A DNA stretch of 64,000 bases from Streptomyces sp. A0958 (GTDB lineage Bacteria; Actinomycetota; Actinomycetes; Streptomycetales; Streptomycetaceae): NCBI RefSeq assembly GCF_004795035.1, contig NZ_SSBK01000022.1, positions 1 through 64,000 of the forward strand, read 5' to 3'. The position numbers and the translations under genes were made by a program. Under the pieces are notes generated by a model. It was not told the DNA's origin. It saw only the letters and a program-made list of their open reading frames with translations, and did no database searches. Positions 33,383 through 42,579 of the stretch are shown piece by piece; within the stretch, counting starts at the first letter, position 1; each line of letters starts with the position of its first letter.

Positions 33383-34965
33383 CGTCCGCTTCCTCCGTAC
33401 ACAGGACCGTCGTCGTCGCCGTCGGCGGTCAGGTCGACGATTTCGATGAGGTGATCGGGCCCGCGGAACGTCCCCGACGGTGTACGGACCTCCGCCGGCG
33501 GCCCCTCGGCCAGGGCACTGAGCCTGATCTCCATCGAGCCGTCGTTGCTGGTGGCGACGGTGTGCCGCATACCGGGTCGCCAGGTGGCCAGTGCGTCACC
33601 GAGCAGTTGGAGGAAGAGTCCGAAGGACACCGGGTCGAGCTCGCCGAGTTCGGACAGTCTGACCGCTCCGTCTGTGACGAGGCGGTCGCGGGCAGCGGCG
33701 GTCTCGGCCGCCTGTTTGGCCGCCACCTCGGCGAGGTGGCGACGCCGGTCCTGGCGGTTCTCGACCTTGCGGGGCTTGCCCCGCCGCTCGTAGCTTCCGG
33801 TGCGGCGCAGCTGGGGGCTGATCCGCAGCGGCTCCGCGGCGGCCCAGGGAGTGGCGGCGGGCACCGGTGCGGCCAGGCGGGCGGCCAGGGTGTCCGCGTC
33901 GGTCGTGAGGTGCCGGGCGGGGTGGAGTCCGAAGGCCGCCCGCCACAGCTGGTGCCGCGACGCGTCGTCGGGGGCCTCGGCGAACCAGCGGGCGAGTGTG
34001 CGGAAGTCGGCGGAACGATCCGACCGGCCGGCCCGGCGTTCCCCCAGGACGCGGACGACGGCCAGCATCTGGGGAATCGCTCCCAGCGCACGGCCACGCA
34101 GGAGTCTGGCCTGCGACTCGCGTCCGTTCCGGCTGAGAAACCACGCTGCGAGCCCGTCCCAGCGGCCGGCCCAGTGAGCGTATGCCTTCTGCGCGGCGGG
34201 CTCCGCGTCCTCCGGCGCGGCATCGGTCGCCTCCCGACCGGCAGCAGCCCTGAGCAGGACCTCGATCCTGCCCGAATCCTCCAGCTCCAGGATGAGCTGG
34301 GCGATGCGTCCGCCCAGGGTGATCAGGTCCTGGATGAAGCGCTCCAGGTACTGGATGAGGCGATCCTTGTACGCGAGGAAGACCGCTTCCTCCACCTCGT
34401 GCAGATCAATGGTGCGCTGCAGCGAACTCATGAACGCGCGCGCGTTGTCGGCGAGAGCGGCGAACCGGCTGGCCAGCGCGTCGAACGCGAGGTACGTCTT
34501 GCCGGGGTCCGGCTGCTCGTCGGCGGTGAGCACGAGAAGGGCTCGCAGCTGCGTGACGATGTCGTGCAGGGCGATGGCCTGGAGCGCGCCCCGCCGCCCG
34601 AGCGCCTCGTCATAGGCGGCAAGGGCTTCCTCGGCCGCCTCCCCGGCCCGGGTCAGCTGGTAGATGAAGCGTTTGCGGTAGAAGTCCTCGACGGCGCTGA
34701 CCCGCCCGGTGTCGGGATCGGCCCGCAGATTCCCCCACTCGACCAGCTTGTCCAATGCCTTGACGACCCCGTCGAGCTCGCTCGGCCGCACCTCGCCGGG
34801 CAGTGCGGCGTACACGTCCTCGGGACGCAGATGCACGGCGAAGTGTTCCTTGGCCATGACGAATGCCCGCATCACCTGACGGTAGAGGGCGGTGTTCTGC
34901 ACGGTGAGGTGGGCGAAGGGGCTGAATCCGTCCGGCCCGGAGCCTGGAGCGGTGGTACTGGTCAT
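33379..34965 (-). CDS. jetA: JetA: Wadjet type II kleisin-like subunit (DUF2397/TIGR02677-like)
   Basis: A 528-residue protein. The N-terminal domain has FAHLTVQNTALYRQVMRAF and KEHFAVHLRPEDVYAAL; VEWGNLRADPDTGRVSAVED (a winged-helix segment) follows near residue 75-95. The middle is helical with AYKDRLIQYLERFIQDL. The C-terminal winged helix carries LGELDPVSFGLFLQLLGDAL. It should act as the kleisin closing the JetC ring. It is the first gene of jetABCD; the ATG at 34965 is preceded by a GTG at 34968. No clear promoter was seen. Confidence 0.92.
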   Translation of the reverse strand: MTSTTAPGSGPDGFSPFAHLTVQNTALYRQVMRAFVMAKEHFAVHLRPEDVYAALPGEVRPSELDGVVKALDKLVEWGNLRADPDTGRVSAVEDFYRKRFIYQLTRAGEAAEEALAAYDEALGRRGALQAIALHDIVTQLRALLVLTADEQPDPGKTYLAFDALASRFAALADNARAFMSSLQRTIDLHEVEEAVFLAYKDRLIQYLERFIQDLITLGGRIAQLILELEDSGRIEVLLRAAAGREATDAAPEDAEPAAQKAYAHWAGRWDGLAAWFLSRNGRESQARLLRGRALGAIPQMLAVVRVLGERRAGRSDRSADFRTLARWFAEAPDDASRHQLWRAAFGLHPARHLTTDADTLAARLAAPVPAATPWAAAEPLRISPQLRRTGSYERRGKPRKVENRQDRRRHLAEVAAKQAAETAAARDRLVTDGAVRLSELGELDPVSFGLFLQLLGDALATWRPGMRHTVATSNDGSMEIRLSALAEGPPAEVRTPSGTFRGPDHLIEIVDLTADGDDDGPVYGGSGR

Positions 34966-35418
34966 CACTCGACATTGTGCCGTGGCGGCGGCACTCCCGG
35001 ACAGAAACCAGAGCGCTTGCCCGGTTTGCACCGGTATGCGGGGCGCCCGGCCGTCTCCCAGGGCACATCGTCGGCCTGGCGGGTGATCTCGGCTGCCGGG
35101 CGCGCAGCCTCTGGGCGGCCGCCGAGCGGCGTGTCCCGGGCGATGACGAGGCCGACCACCAGCCTGCCTCTCGAAGGTACGGCGGCCCGTCGAATCCGGA
35201 CAGATCCCGCACGGCCCGGCCCCGAAGCGCGAGCTCCGCATCGAAGAGGCGGCGGTGGGTAAGGTCGGCCATGAGAGGTCTGCCGCGGGCCTCCGGCTGG
35301 GCAAGCCGCCCGACGACGACGGCGCCACCGCCCTCATGATCGAGTGGTACTGAGGCTCGATCGCGGACGGTCACGCCGCCGTCGGAACTCCGGCAGCCGC
35401 AGCCGTCGAATACGACAC
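34966..35418. other. Intergenic stretch upstream of jetA; possible gene remnant
   Basis: About 450 bases. The plus strand has a frame ending at 35353 in LRLGKPPDDDGATALMIEWY, which reads like a genuine protein C-terminus, but it is open only from about 35147, has no start, and matches no family I know. On the minus strand a frame with DLTHRRLFDAELALRGRAV is also open but lacks support. The region should contain the jetABCD promoter. It may be a scar from insertion of the Wadjet operon. Confidence 0.4.
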
Positions 35419-36246
35419 TCAGCCATTGAAGCGGTCCGGGTCGGGCCCGGTCCGCTCGTTACGGTTCAGCGCGGAGATCTCGCCGATGTCGCCTTCGCCG
35501 AGCTCGAAGTCGAAGAGGTCGAAGTTCTCCTCGATGCGCTTCTGAGTCACCGACTTGGGGAAGACGACGTCCCCGCGCTGGATGTGCCAGCGAAGGGTCA
35601 CCTGGGCAGGCGTCTTGCCCACCCGATCCGCGATGCGCTTGATGGCAGGATCGTCGAGCACCTTGCCCTGCGCGATGGGCGACCATGCCTCGGTGACGAT
35701 TTGGTGCTCGGCCCCGAACGCCCTGACGTCGTCCTGGGTGAGGTAGGGGTGCGCCTCGATCTGATTGACCACGGGCACCACCTCGCTGCCTTCAAGCAGG
35801 CGGCGCAGGTGGTGGGGCTGGAAGTTGGAGACCCCGATGGCCTTGGCGCGGCCGGAGCGGTAGATCTCCTCCAGAGCCTTCCACGTCTCCACGAAGTCGC
35901 CCTTGCCGGGCAGCGGCCAGTGGATGAGGAAGAGATCCAGGTAGTCGAAGCCGAACTCGTCCATGGTGCGGCCGAACGCCTGGAGGGCGTCATCGTGAGC
36001 ATGGGCGCCGTTGTTGAGCTTGCTGGTCACGAAGACGTCGGCACGGTCGAGGCCGGAGTCCCGGACCGCCTGGCCGACCTCCTTCTCGTTGCCGTACATC
36101 TCCGCCGTGTCGATGTGCCGGTACCCGGCCTCCAGCGCGGCCAGGGTCGTCTCCCGGGTGTCCTCGGGCGGGATCTGGAAGGTGCCGAAGCCGAGTTGGG
36201 GGATCTGCACTGCGTTGTTGAGGGCGATGGCAGGCACTGCGGTCAC
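35419..36246 (-). CDS. Aldo/keto reductase (2,5-diketogluconate reductase-like)
   Basis: A 275-residue AKR with the full tetrad: Asp and Tyr in DTAEMYGNE, Lys in VTSKLNN and His in FLIHWPLPG. IGVSNFQPHHL and FPKSVTQKRIEEN complete the NADPH-binding features. It would reduce aldehydes or ketones with NADPH. The GTG at 36246 is chosen because an AGGAG site lies 5 nt upstream; a GTG at 36252 is in frame but overlaps that site. It lies downstream of an aldehyde dehydrogenase on the same strand, so the pair may detoxify or interconvert carbonyl compounds. Confidence 0.88.
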   Translation of the reverse strand: MTAVPAIALNNAVQIPQLGFGTFQIPPEDTRETTLAALEAGYRHIDTAEMYGNEKEVGQAVRDSGLDRADVFVTSKLNNGAHAHDDALQAFGRTMDEFGFDYLDLFLIHWPLPGKGDFVETWKALEEIYRSGRAKAIGVSNFQPHHLRRLLEGSEVVPVVNQIEAHPYLTQDDVRAFGAEHQIVTEAWSPIAQGKVLDDPAIKRIADRVGKTPAQVTLRWHIQRGDVVFPKSVTQKRIEENFDLFDFELGEGDIGEISALNRNERTGPDPDRFNG

Positions 36247-36388
36247 AGTCACTCCTGGTGTCGTGTCGTCGGTTTCGAAGGGGCAGCGGATGCGCCGGCT
36301 GTTCCACGTTCGCTTTCGCCGCGGGACTGCTTACGGGCCGTTTCCGCCTGTTTCAATCCCCTGTGTGGCGCGAGTGTGGCCGGATCGC

Positions 36389-37804
36389 TCAGCCCGCGAT
36401 GCCGTGCAGATCCGCGTCGGGGGGCAGGACCCGGACCAGCTTGCGGTTGACGAACTCCTGCATACCGAGCTTCGAGAGCTCCCGCCCGTAGCCGGACCGC
36501 TTGACGCCGCCGAACGGCAGGTCGGGCTGCGTCGAGGTCGGGTGGTTCACCCAGACCATGCCGGTCTCCACGCGCTCCGCCACTCGCCGGCCCCGCTCCA
36601 CGTCCGCGCAGAACACAGATCCGCCGAGGCCGTACTGGCTGTCGTTGGCGAGGGCGATGGCCTCGTCCTCGTCGGCGACCCGGTAGATCACCGCGGCCGG
36701 CCCGAACAGTTCCTCGGCGTAGGCGCGCATCCCGGGCTTGACGCCGGTGATGATCGTCGGCTCGACGAAGGCGCCCGGACGGTCGATGCGGTGGCCGCCG
36801 GTGACCAGTTCCGCACCCTGCTCCACGGTCTCGCGGATCTGGTCGGCCAGACCCGACGCCGCCTGCTCCGAGGAGAGCGGCCCCAGGGTGGTCGCCTCGT
36901 CCGCGGGGTCGCCCGGCCTCAGCGCCTCGAACTCGCGGCGCATCCCGTCCACGAAGTCGTCGTAGACGTCCTCCAGCACGATGAACCGCTTGGCGGCCAC
37001 GCAACTCTGGCCGGTGTTCGCCATCCGCCCGGCCACCGCGGCCCCGATGGTGCGTTCCAACCCCTCACGGTCGAGAACGATGAAGACATCGCTGCCGCCG
37101 AGCTCCAGCAGGGTGGGTTTCATGTTCCGTCCGGCCCGTTCCGCGACCCGGGCCCCTGCCCCCTCGCTGCCGGTCAGTGAGGCCCCACGGACGAGGGGGC
37201 TGTCGATGATGCGCGATATCTCGTCGTGGCTCACGAAGAGATTCGTGTAGACACCCTCGGGTGCCCCCGCGTCACGGAACAGTGACTCCAGAGCGAGAGC
37301 GGACTGCGGGCAGATACCCGCGTGTTTGACCAGCACGGTGTTGCCCAGCACCAAGTTCGGTCCCGCGAAACGGACGACCTGGTAGAGCGGGAAGTTCCAC
37401 GGCATGACACCCAGCAGCACGCCGAGGGGCTCGTTGACGAGGTATGCCTCCCCCTCCTGCACATCGAGCGGCTCGGCGGCGGCGAATTCCGGCCCGTGCT
37501 GGGCGTAGTACTCCAGAATCGACGCGGCGAGATCCACCTCTCCGCGCGCCTCGGAGATGAGCTTCCCCATCTCCTGAGTGATGATCTGGGCCAGTTGCTC
37601 TTTCCGTTCCTTCATCAGCCCGGACGTGCGGCCGACGATCGCAGCACGTTCCGCGATTGGCCGCTTCCGCCATGCGTCAAAAGCATGACCTGCGGCTTCG
37701 AGCGCGGAGTCGACCTCTTCCCCTTCGATGACCGGGAACTCCGCGACCGTCTCCCCGGTATACGGATTCACGGTCGCAAAGGAACTCTTGTTCTGACCTG
37801 ACAT
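36389..37804 (-). CDS. NAD(P)-dependent succinate-semialdehyde-type dehydrogenase
   Basis: A 471-residue aldehyde dehydrogenase. The oxyanion Asn is in [15 protein letters not shown], the general-base Glu in [10 protein letters not shown] and the nucleophilic Cys in [29 protein letters not shown] near the C-terminus is typical of the Sad/GabD1 group of succinate-semialdehyde dehydrogenases. It should oxidise semialdehydes to acids. It is about 140 nt upstream of the aldo/keto reductase on the same strand. Confidence 0.87.
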   Translation of the reverse strand: MSGQNKSSFATVNPYTGETVAEFPVIEGEEVDSALEAAGHAFDAWRKRPIAERAAIVGRTSGLMKERKEQLAQIITQEMGKLISEARGEVDLAASILEYYAQHGPEFAAAEPLDVQEGEAYLVNEPLGVLLGVMPWNFPLYQVVRFAGPNLVLGNTVLVKHAGICPQSALALESLFRDAGAPEGVYTNLFVSHDEISRIIDSPLVRGASLTGSEGAGARVAERAGRNMKPTLLELGGSDVFIVLDREGLERTIGAAVAGRMANTGQSCVAAKRFIVLEDVYDDFVDGMRREFEALRPGDPADEATTLGPLSSEQAASGLADQIRETVEQGAELVTGGHRIDRPGAFVEPTIITGVKPGMRAYAEELFGPAAVIYRVADEDEAIALANDSQYGLGGSVFCADVERGRRVAERVETGMVWVNHPTSTQPDLPFGGVKRSGYGRELSKLGMQEFVNRKLVRVLPPDADLHGIAG

Positions 37805-38323
37805 GGCATCTCCAGAACGGCGGGGCAGCGCGGATCGTTACCGCGCAGAGCGGGACATCGCATTCCGCTTCCCCTGCCGAGTACCCGACATCAGGATGAG
37901 CAAACAGCATATACAGCCCAAAAGGGACCAAGCCTTCTCGGTGCGGCGAGCGGCCGTTCACCGCCAGGTTTGCGCGGTCCGCTACCGAACGTGACCACTT
38001 GAACCGCCGCGCCTGCCTGCAGCCCCTCCTCCGGCACCGACTCGTACACGAAGCGTGCAAGCGACGCTGGGCCCGAAACCGCGTCCCACGCATCGCCGTA
38101 AGCGCCGCCCCTCGCGCACTCGCGGACGTGCAGGCCCGACCTGCACGAGGAGCCAGACGTGGGGGGGGATCGATCCGACCGCTCAAGATCGGGAATCACT
38201 GTCCGGCTTCCTCATCGCGAAGTCCGGGTCCGTCAGGTCGACTTCCTCCGGCTGGATTCGGTGATGCAGAGTGGAGCAGACGAATCGGGTGAGTGGGCGC
38301 GATCAGCGGATTTCATGGGCGAC
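37805..38323. other. Intergenic stretch of 519 bases, no supported gene
   Basis: Frames here are short, lack ribosome sites and match no family. Base composition falls compared with the flanks, especially from about 38.2 kb into the small gene at 38.3-38.7 kb, which suggests acquired DNA. The promoter of the aldehyde dehydrogenase gene should lie at the left end. Confidence 0.5.
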
Positions 38324-38674
38324 TCACGAGAAGAGGGATGTTTCAGTGATGGACACTTCTGGAAATACTTGCACTCTGAGCTCTCCCGAGGTGTCTCCGG
38401 TTTCGAACTCTACGACAAGTCGTGTCTCACCGTCTCCCTCCTGGACGCGGAGTAGGATCGCCCCTTCTCTAAACATATTCAACAGGACCTTGCCTGATGG
38501 CGTGCACCAGCGCACAGTTACCGACTGCCCAACCGCGTCGTACGAAAATGTCAAATCTTCACCAGTGACATCGACGAGATTTACGGTCGTCTGAGTCTCA
38601 CCAGTGGTCTCTGGTTCGACCCCCAGTGCGTTGACGATCTCCTGTGGATCAGGTGTGACGAATTTAGATGGCAA
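38324..38674 (-). CDS. Small orphan protein, lower-GC gene
   Basis: A 116-residue acidic protein rich in Thr, Val and Glu with alternating hydrophobic strands (LVDVTGEDLTFSYDAVGQSV, then LLRVQEGDGETRLVVEF), suggesting an all-beta fold. No signal peptide or membrane segment. The start is TTG with GGAGG 7 nt upstream. Codons such as AAA, TCT, ACA and CCA are frequent, unlike the neighbours. I do not recognise the family. It lies 21 nt upstream of the RNA methyltransferase stop in opposite order, so it is transcribed toward the ALDH gene. Confidence 0.7.
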   Translation of the reverse strand: MPSKFVTPDPQEIVNALGVEPETTGETQTTVNLVDVTGEDLTFSYDAVGQSVTVRWCTPSGKVLLNMFREGAILLRVQEGDGETRLVVEFETGDTSGELRVQVFPEVSITETSLFS

Positions 38675-38695
38675 GAAATTTCCTCCTGCCGCAGG

Positions 38696-40051
38696 TCAGT
38701 TACCTTTTCCCACCGGCTCAAGGATCGCGACGCACTCCACATGCGAAGTCATCGGAAACAGATCGAACGCCCGCAGCGTCCGCACCTTGTAACCGCCCTC
38801 CCGGAAGTACGCCAGGTCCCTCGCCAGCGCCGCCGGGTCGCAGGCCACGTAGGCGATGCGGCGCGCCCCCAGGCCGACCAGCTGCTTCACCGTGGCCTTG
38901 CCGGCTCCCGCGCGGGGCGGGTCCAGGACGATGAGGTCGCATTCCGTGATGCCCGTGCGGGGCAGGACCTGGTCGACCTTGCCGTGTTCGATGCGGACGC
39001 GGTCGAGGTCCTTGAGGTTGTGGCGGGCGTCCTCGACCGCGCGCTTACCGGACTCGATGCCGAGGACCGCGCCCTTTTCGCCGATGCGCTGGCCGATGGC
39101 GCCGGCGAAGAGGCCGACGCCGCAGTAGAGGTCGAGGGCGGTGTCGTTCTTGCGGGGCAGGAGGCCCTGCATGACGGCGCGGACGAGGGTGTCGGCAGCC
39201 TGGGGGTGCACCTGCCAGAAGCCGCCGGAGCCGACGCGGTAGGTGCGGTCGTCGGCGCGTTCGCGCACGAAGCCGCGGCCGTGGACGCGGTGGACGCCGC
39301 CGTCGCGCTCGTCGACGCGGAGGACCGAGACGGGCTTGTCGAGCTCGACCAGGGGGAGGCGGCCGCCCGTGCGGGGGGTGAGGATGACCTGGCGGTCGTG
39401 GGAGCCGGTGGCGGAGATGGCCTCGACCGTGGCCATCTGGGGCCAGTCCTGCTTCTCGACGCCGAGCTCGGAGACGCCGGGCGCGGCGATCATGCAGTGG
39501 TCGATGATCTCGATGTCGTGCGAGCGGTGCTTGCGCAGGCCGACGCGGCCGTCCTCGTCGATGGCGTACTGGACGCGGGTGCGCCAGGCGGGCACCTCGC
39601 CCGCCGGGAGCTTGTCGCCCTCGGCCGGCATGACCGTGCCGTCCCAGCCCGCTTCCTCGGGGGTGAGGCCCGCGAGGCGCTGGAGCTGCTCCGCGATGAC
39701 CTCGCCCTTGAGACGGCGCTGGGCGCCCGGCTTGGCGTGCTGCCAGTCGCAGCCGCCGCACTTGCCGGGGCCGGCGAACGGGCAGGGGGCCTTCACGCGG
39801 TCCTTGGACGCCTCGATGATCCGTACGGCGTCCGCGCGCAGGAAGCGCGAGTCGCTGTCGCCGTCGGTGACCTGGGCGACGATCTTCTCGCCGGGCAGGG
39901 TGTGGCGTACGAACAGGACCCGGCCCTCGTCCGTCCGTGCGATGCAGTGGCCGCCGTGCGCGACCGGGCCGACCTCGACCTCGTACTCCCGCCCGATGAG
40001 CGATTCCGGCTGCGTCTCCCCGGTCTGCGGCGACGTCGATTCGTTCTGCAT
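38696..40051 (-). CDS. TRAM-domain 23S rRNA/tRNA uracil-C5 methyltransferase (RumA/RlmD-like)
   Basis: A 451-residue enzyme. A TRAM domain covers about residues 20-80 (VGPVAHGGHCIARTDEGRV). Cysteines in CPFAGPGKCGGCDWQH suit a [4Fe-4S] cluster as in RlmD. The Rossmann SAM motif is DLYCGVGLFAGAIGQR, followed by LDPPRAGAGK, and the catalytic Cys is in YVACDPAALARDL. It should methylate a uracil at C5 in structured RNA. The ATG at 40051 begins MQNEST. It stands alone in the operon sense, with the K+ transporter gene upstream on the same strand. Confidence 0.9.
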   Translation of the reverse strand: MQNESTSPQTGETQPESLIGREYEVEVGPVAHGGHCIARTDEGRVLFVRHTLPGEKIVAQVTDGDSDSRFLRADAVRIIEASKDRVKAPCPFAGPGKCGGCDWQHAKPGAQRRLKGEVIAEQLQRLAGLTPEEAGWDGTVMPAEGDKLPAGEVPAWRTRVQYAIDEDGRVGLRKHRSHDIEIIDHCMIAAPGVSELGVEKQDWPQMATVEAISATGSHDRQVILTPRTGGRLPLVELDKPVSVLRVDERDGGVHRVHGRGFVRERADDRTYRVGSGGFWQVHPQAADTLVRAVMQGLLPRKNDTALDLYCGVGLFAGAIGQRIGEKGAVLGIESGKRAVEDARHNLKDLDRVRIEHGKVDQVLPRTGITECDLIVLDPPRAGAGKATVKQLVGLGARRIAYVACDPAALARDLAYFREGGYKVRTLRAFDLFPMTSHVECVAILEPVGKGN

Positions 40052-40154
40052 GAGGGGCGGGCTCCAGGGGAAGGGGGGCGGCCGGCGGCCGGACAACAAC
40101 CTACGAGTCTACGTGGGTCTCGTCCGGCCGCCGACCACCGGCGGTTTTCCCGTC

Positions 40155-42203
40155 TCAGCCCTTCGGTGCCGGGTCCTTGGGCTTGCGTTCCACCGGGCCG
40201 CGGCGCACCGAGCCGGGGGCGATCCAGTCCGCGCGCCTGCGTGCGCGCTTCTTGGCCACCTCCGAGGACTCCAGCTGGTACGGGACCGAGGTGACCATCA
40301 CACCGGGGGTGAAGAGCAGCCGGCCCTTGAGCCGCAGGGCGCTCTGGTTGTGCAGCAGGTGCTCGTACCAGTGGCCGACGACGTACTCCGGGATGTAGAC
40401 GCTCACCACGTCGCGCGGGCTCTCCCGGCGCAGGCCCTTGACGTACTCGATGACCGGGCGGGTCACCTCGCGGTAGGGCGAGTCGAGGATCTTCAGCGGT
40501 ACGTTGATGCCGCGCCGCTCCCAGTCCTCCCGGAGGGCCTTCGTCTCGTCCGGGTCCACGCTGATGGAGAGCGCCTCCAGGTGGTCCGTGCGGATGAGCT
40601 TGGCGTAGGCGAGCGCGCGCAGGGTGGGGCGGTGGAGCTTGGAGACCAGGACGATCGAGTGGACCCGCGAGGGGCGGATGCTCTCGTCGGGCGCGGTGTC
40701 GTCGGCGGCGATCTCCTCGGCGACCCGGTCGTAGTGCTTACGGATCGCGGTCATCGTGCCGAAGAAGATCACCATGCCGAGCAGCGCGACCCAGGCGCCG
40801 TGGGTGAACTTGGTGGCGAGGACGACGACGAGCACCAGGCCGGTGAAGAAGGCGCCGAAGGTGTTGATCGCGCGGGAGCGGACCATGTGGCGGCGCTTGG
40901 CCTGGTCCCGCTCCACGCGCAGGTGCCGGTTCCAGTGCCGGACCATGCCGGTCTGGCTGAGCGTGAAGGAGACGAACACGCCGACGATGTACAGCTGGAT
41001 CAGCCGGGTCGAGTCGGCGCCGTAGATGACGACCAGCAGGATCGCGGCGCCGGCCAGCAGCACGATGCCGTTGGAGAAGGCGAGCCGGTCGCCGCGGGTG
41101 TGCAGCTGGCGGGGCAGGTAGCGGTCCTGGGCCAGGATCGAGCCGAGCAGCGGGAAGCCGTTGTACGCGGTGTTGGCGGCCAGGAAGAGGACGAGGGCGG
41201 TGGCGGCGGCGAGGATCACGAAGAAGAACGTGCCTTCGCCGAAGACCGCGGCCGCGACCTGGGAGATGACCGGGTCCTGGACGAAGCCGGAGCCGACCGG
41301 GGAGCCGTTGCTGACCAGGTCCCTCGCCGGGTTCTCGGCCATCTTCACGTCGGTGGCCATGGCCAGCCCGATGATGCCGCAGAACATGGTGACGGCGAGC
41401 AGGCCCATCATCGCCAGCGTGGTCGCGGCGTTCTTGCTCTTGGGCTTGCGGAACGCGGGCACACCGTTGCTGATCGCCTCGACGCCGGTGAGCGCCGCAC
41501 AGCCGGAGGAGAACGCGCGCAGCAGCAGGAAGACGAGGGCGAAGCCGGCCAGGCCCTGATGCTCGGCCCTGATGGTGTACCCGGCGGTCGGGGCCCGCAT
41601 GGTGTCGCCGAGGACCAGGCCGCGGAAGGCACCCCAGATGATCATGATGAAGACGCCGGTCACGAAGAGGTACGTGGGGATGGCGAAGAGCTTGCCGGAC
41701 TCCTTGACGCCGCGCAGGTTCATCAGGGTCAGCAGCACGATGGCGGCGACCGCGCACGCCGTCTTGTGCTCGACGACGAAAGGGATCGCCGAGCCGAGGT
41801 TCTCCACCCCGGACGCGATCGACACGGCGACGGTCAGGACGTAGTCGACCAGCAGCGCGCTGGCCACGGTCAGACCGGCCTTGGGTCCGAGGTTGGTGGT
41901 GGCGACCTCGTAGTCGCCGCCGCCGCTGGGGTAGGCGTGCACGTTCTGCCGGTAGGAGGCGACGACCGTGAACATCAGGACCACGACCGCGACCGCGATC
42001 CAGGGGCTGAAGTGGTAGGCCGACACACCCGCGATGGACAGCACGAGGAGGACTTCTCCGGGTGCGTACGCCACCGAGGACAGCGGGTCGGATGCGAAGA
42101 CGGGGAGTGCGATGCGCTTGGGGAGGAGCGTCTCCCCCAGCTTGTCGCTGCGTAGGGCCCGTCCGATCAGAATCCGTTTGGGCACGTCGGTCAGTTTGGA
42201 CAC
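40155..42203 (-). CDS. APC-family K+ uptake permease, KimA-like
   Basis: A 682-residue protein. About 12 transmembrane helices are followed by a soluble C-terminal domain of about 190 residues. The N-terminus KRILIGRALRSDKLGETLLP then ASDPLSSVAYAPGEVLLVLS closely follows the opening of Bacillus KimA (YdaO), a K+/H+ symporter regulated by c-di-AMP. TrkA-type proteins divergently encoded next door support a potassium role. The C-terminal domain (VHSIVLVSKLHRPTLRALAYA, then PEYVVGHWYEHLLHNQ) would be the regulatory part. GTG start at 42203 without a strong ribosome site. Confidence 0.83.
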   Translation of the reverse strand: MSKLTDVPKRILIGRALRSDKLGETLLPKRIALPVFASDPLSSVAYAPGEVLLVLSIAGVSAYHFSPWIAVAVVVLMFTVVASYRQNVHAYPSGGGDYEVATTNLGPKAGLTVASALLVDYVLTVAVSIASGVENLGSAIPFVVEHKTACAVAAIVLLTLMNLRGVKESGKLFAIPTYLFVTGVFIMIIWGAFRGLVLGDTMRAPTAGYTIRAEHQGLAGFALVFLLLRAFSSGCAALTGVEAISNGVPAFRKPKSKNAATTLAMMGLLAVTMFCGIIGLAMATDVKMAENPARDLVSNGSPVGSGFVQDPVISQVAAAVFGEGTFFFVILAAATALVLFLAANTAYNGFPLLGSILAQDRYLPRQLHTRGDRLAFSNGIVLLAGAAILLVVIYGADSTRLIQLYIVGVFVSFTLSQTGMVRHWNRHLRVERDQAKRRHMVRSRAINTFGAFFTGLVLVVVLATKFTHGAWVALLGMVIFFGTMTAIRKHYDRVAEEIAADDTAPDESIRPSRVHSIVLVSKLHRPTLRALAYAKLIRTDHLEALSISVDPDETKALREDWERRGINVPLKILDSPYREVTRPVIEYVKGLRRESPRDVVSVYIPEYVVGHWYEHLLHNQSALRLKGRLLFTPGVMVTSVPYQLESSEVAKKRARRRADWIAPGSVRRGPVERKPKDPAPKG

Positions 42204-42579
42204 GCTGGGATCGTAAGGGTTCCGTATGGGCCCCGCCCCCGCACCACTCGCGTGGCCCGCCAATCTCCTGCACTCGGCCGGGAAGGGCGCGAAATCCTTA
42301 ACGTAATCCTTGCACCGCGGGCCCGTCCGCAGCTCGTCCACCGCCCCGGGACGGCCTCCGGGGAGGGCTTTCGCGCGCCCCCGCGTGCCTCGCCCTCGCC
42401 CCGGCCGCACCGCGGTGAGCACACTCGGATGAGGCAACGCAACCGGCGCGGCATAAGCTCGTATCCGGGCGACGGGACACACCGTTGCCCCGTTGTTTGC
42501 CCGGCCAGCCGAGGAAAGAGTGTGAGCAGGGTGTTTTCGCAGGTCAGCCGGACGACCAGGACTGCGAGGTAGGCGCAAG
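42204..42579. promoter_or_regulatory. Divergent regulatory region between the KimA-like and TrkA genes
   Basis: A 376-base spacer. A direct repeat AATCCTT occurs at 42293-42299 and 42305-42311, 12 bp apart; on the kimA-like strand it reads AAGGATT-acgtt-AAGGATT, and lies about 90 nt upstream of its GTG. No ydaO-type (c-di-AMP) riboswitch pattern was recognised. The rest has no open frame with support. Confidence 0.55.

Noticed and set aside
38741-42155. Long plus-strand frames opposite the RNA methyltransferase and KimA-like genes
   Set aside because: They are antisense to two clear genes and contain no recognisable motif.
42204-42579. c-di-AMP (ydaO) riboswitch before the KimA-like gene
   Set aside because: The conserved ydaO sequence blocks were not seen on either strand.
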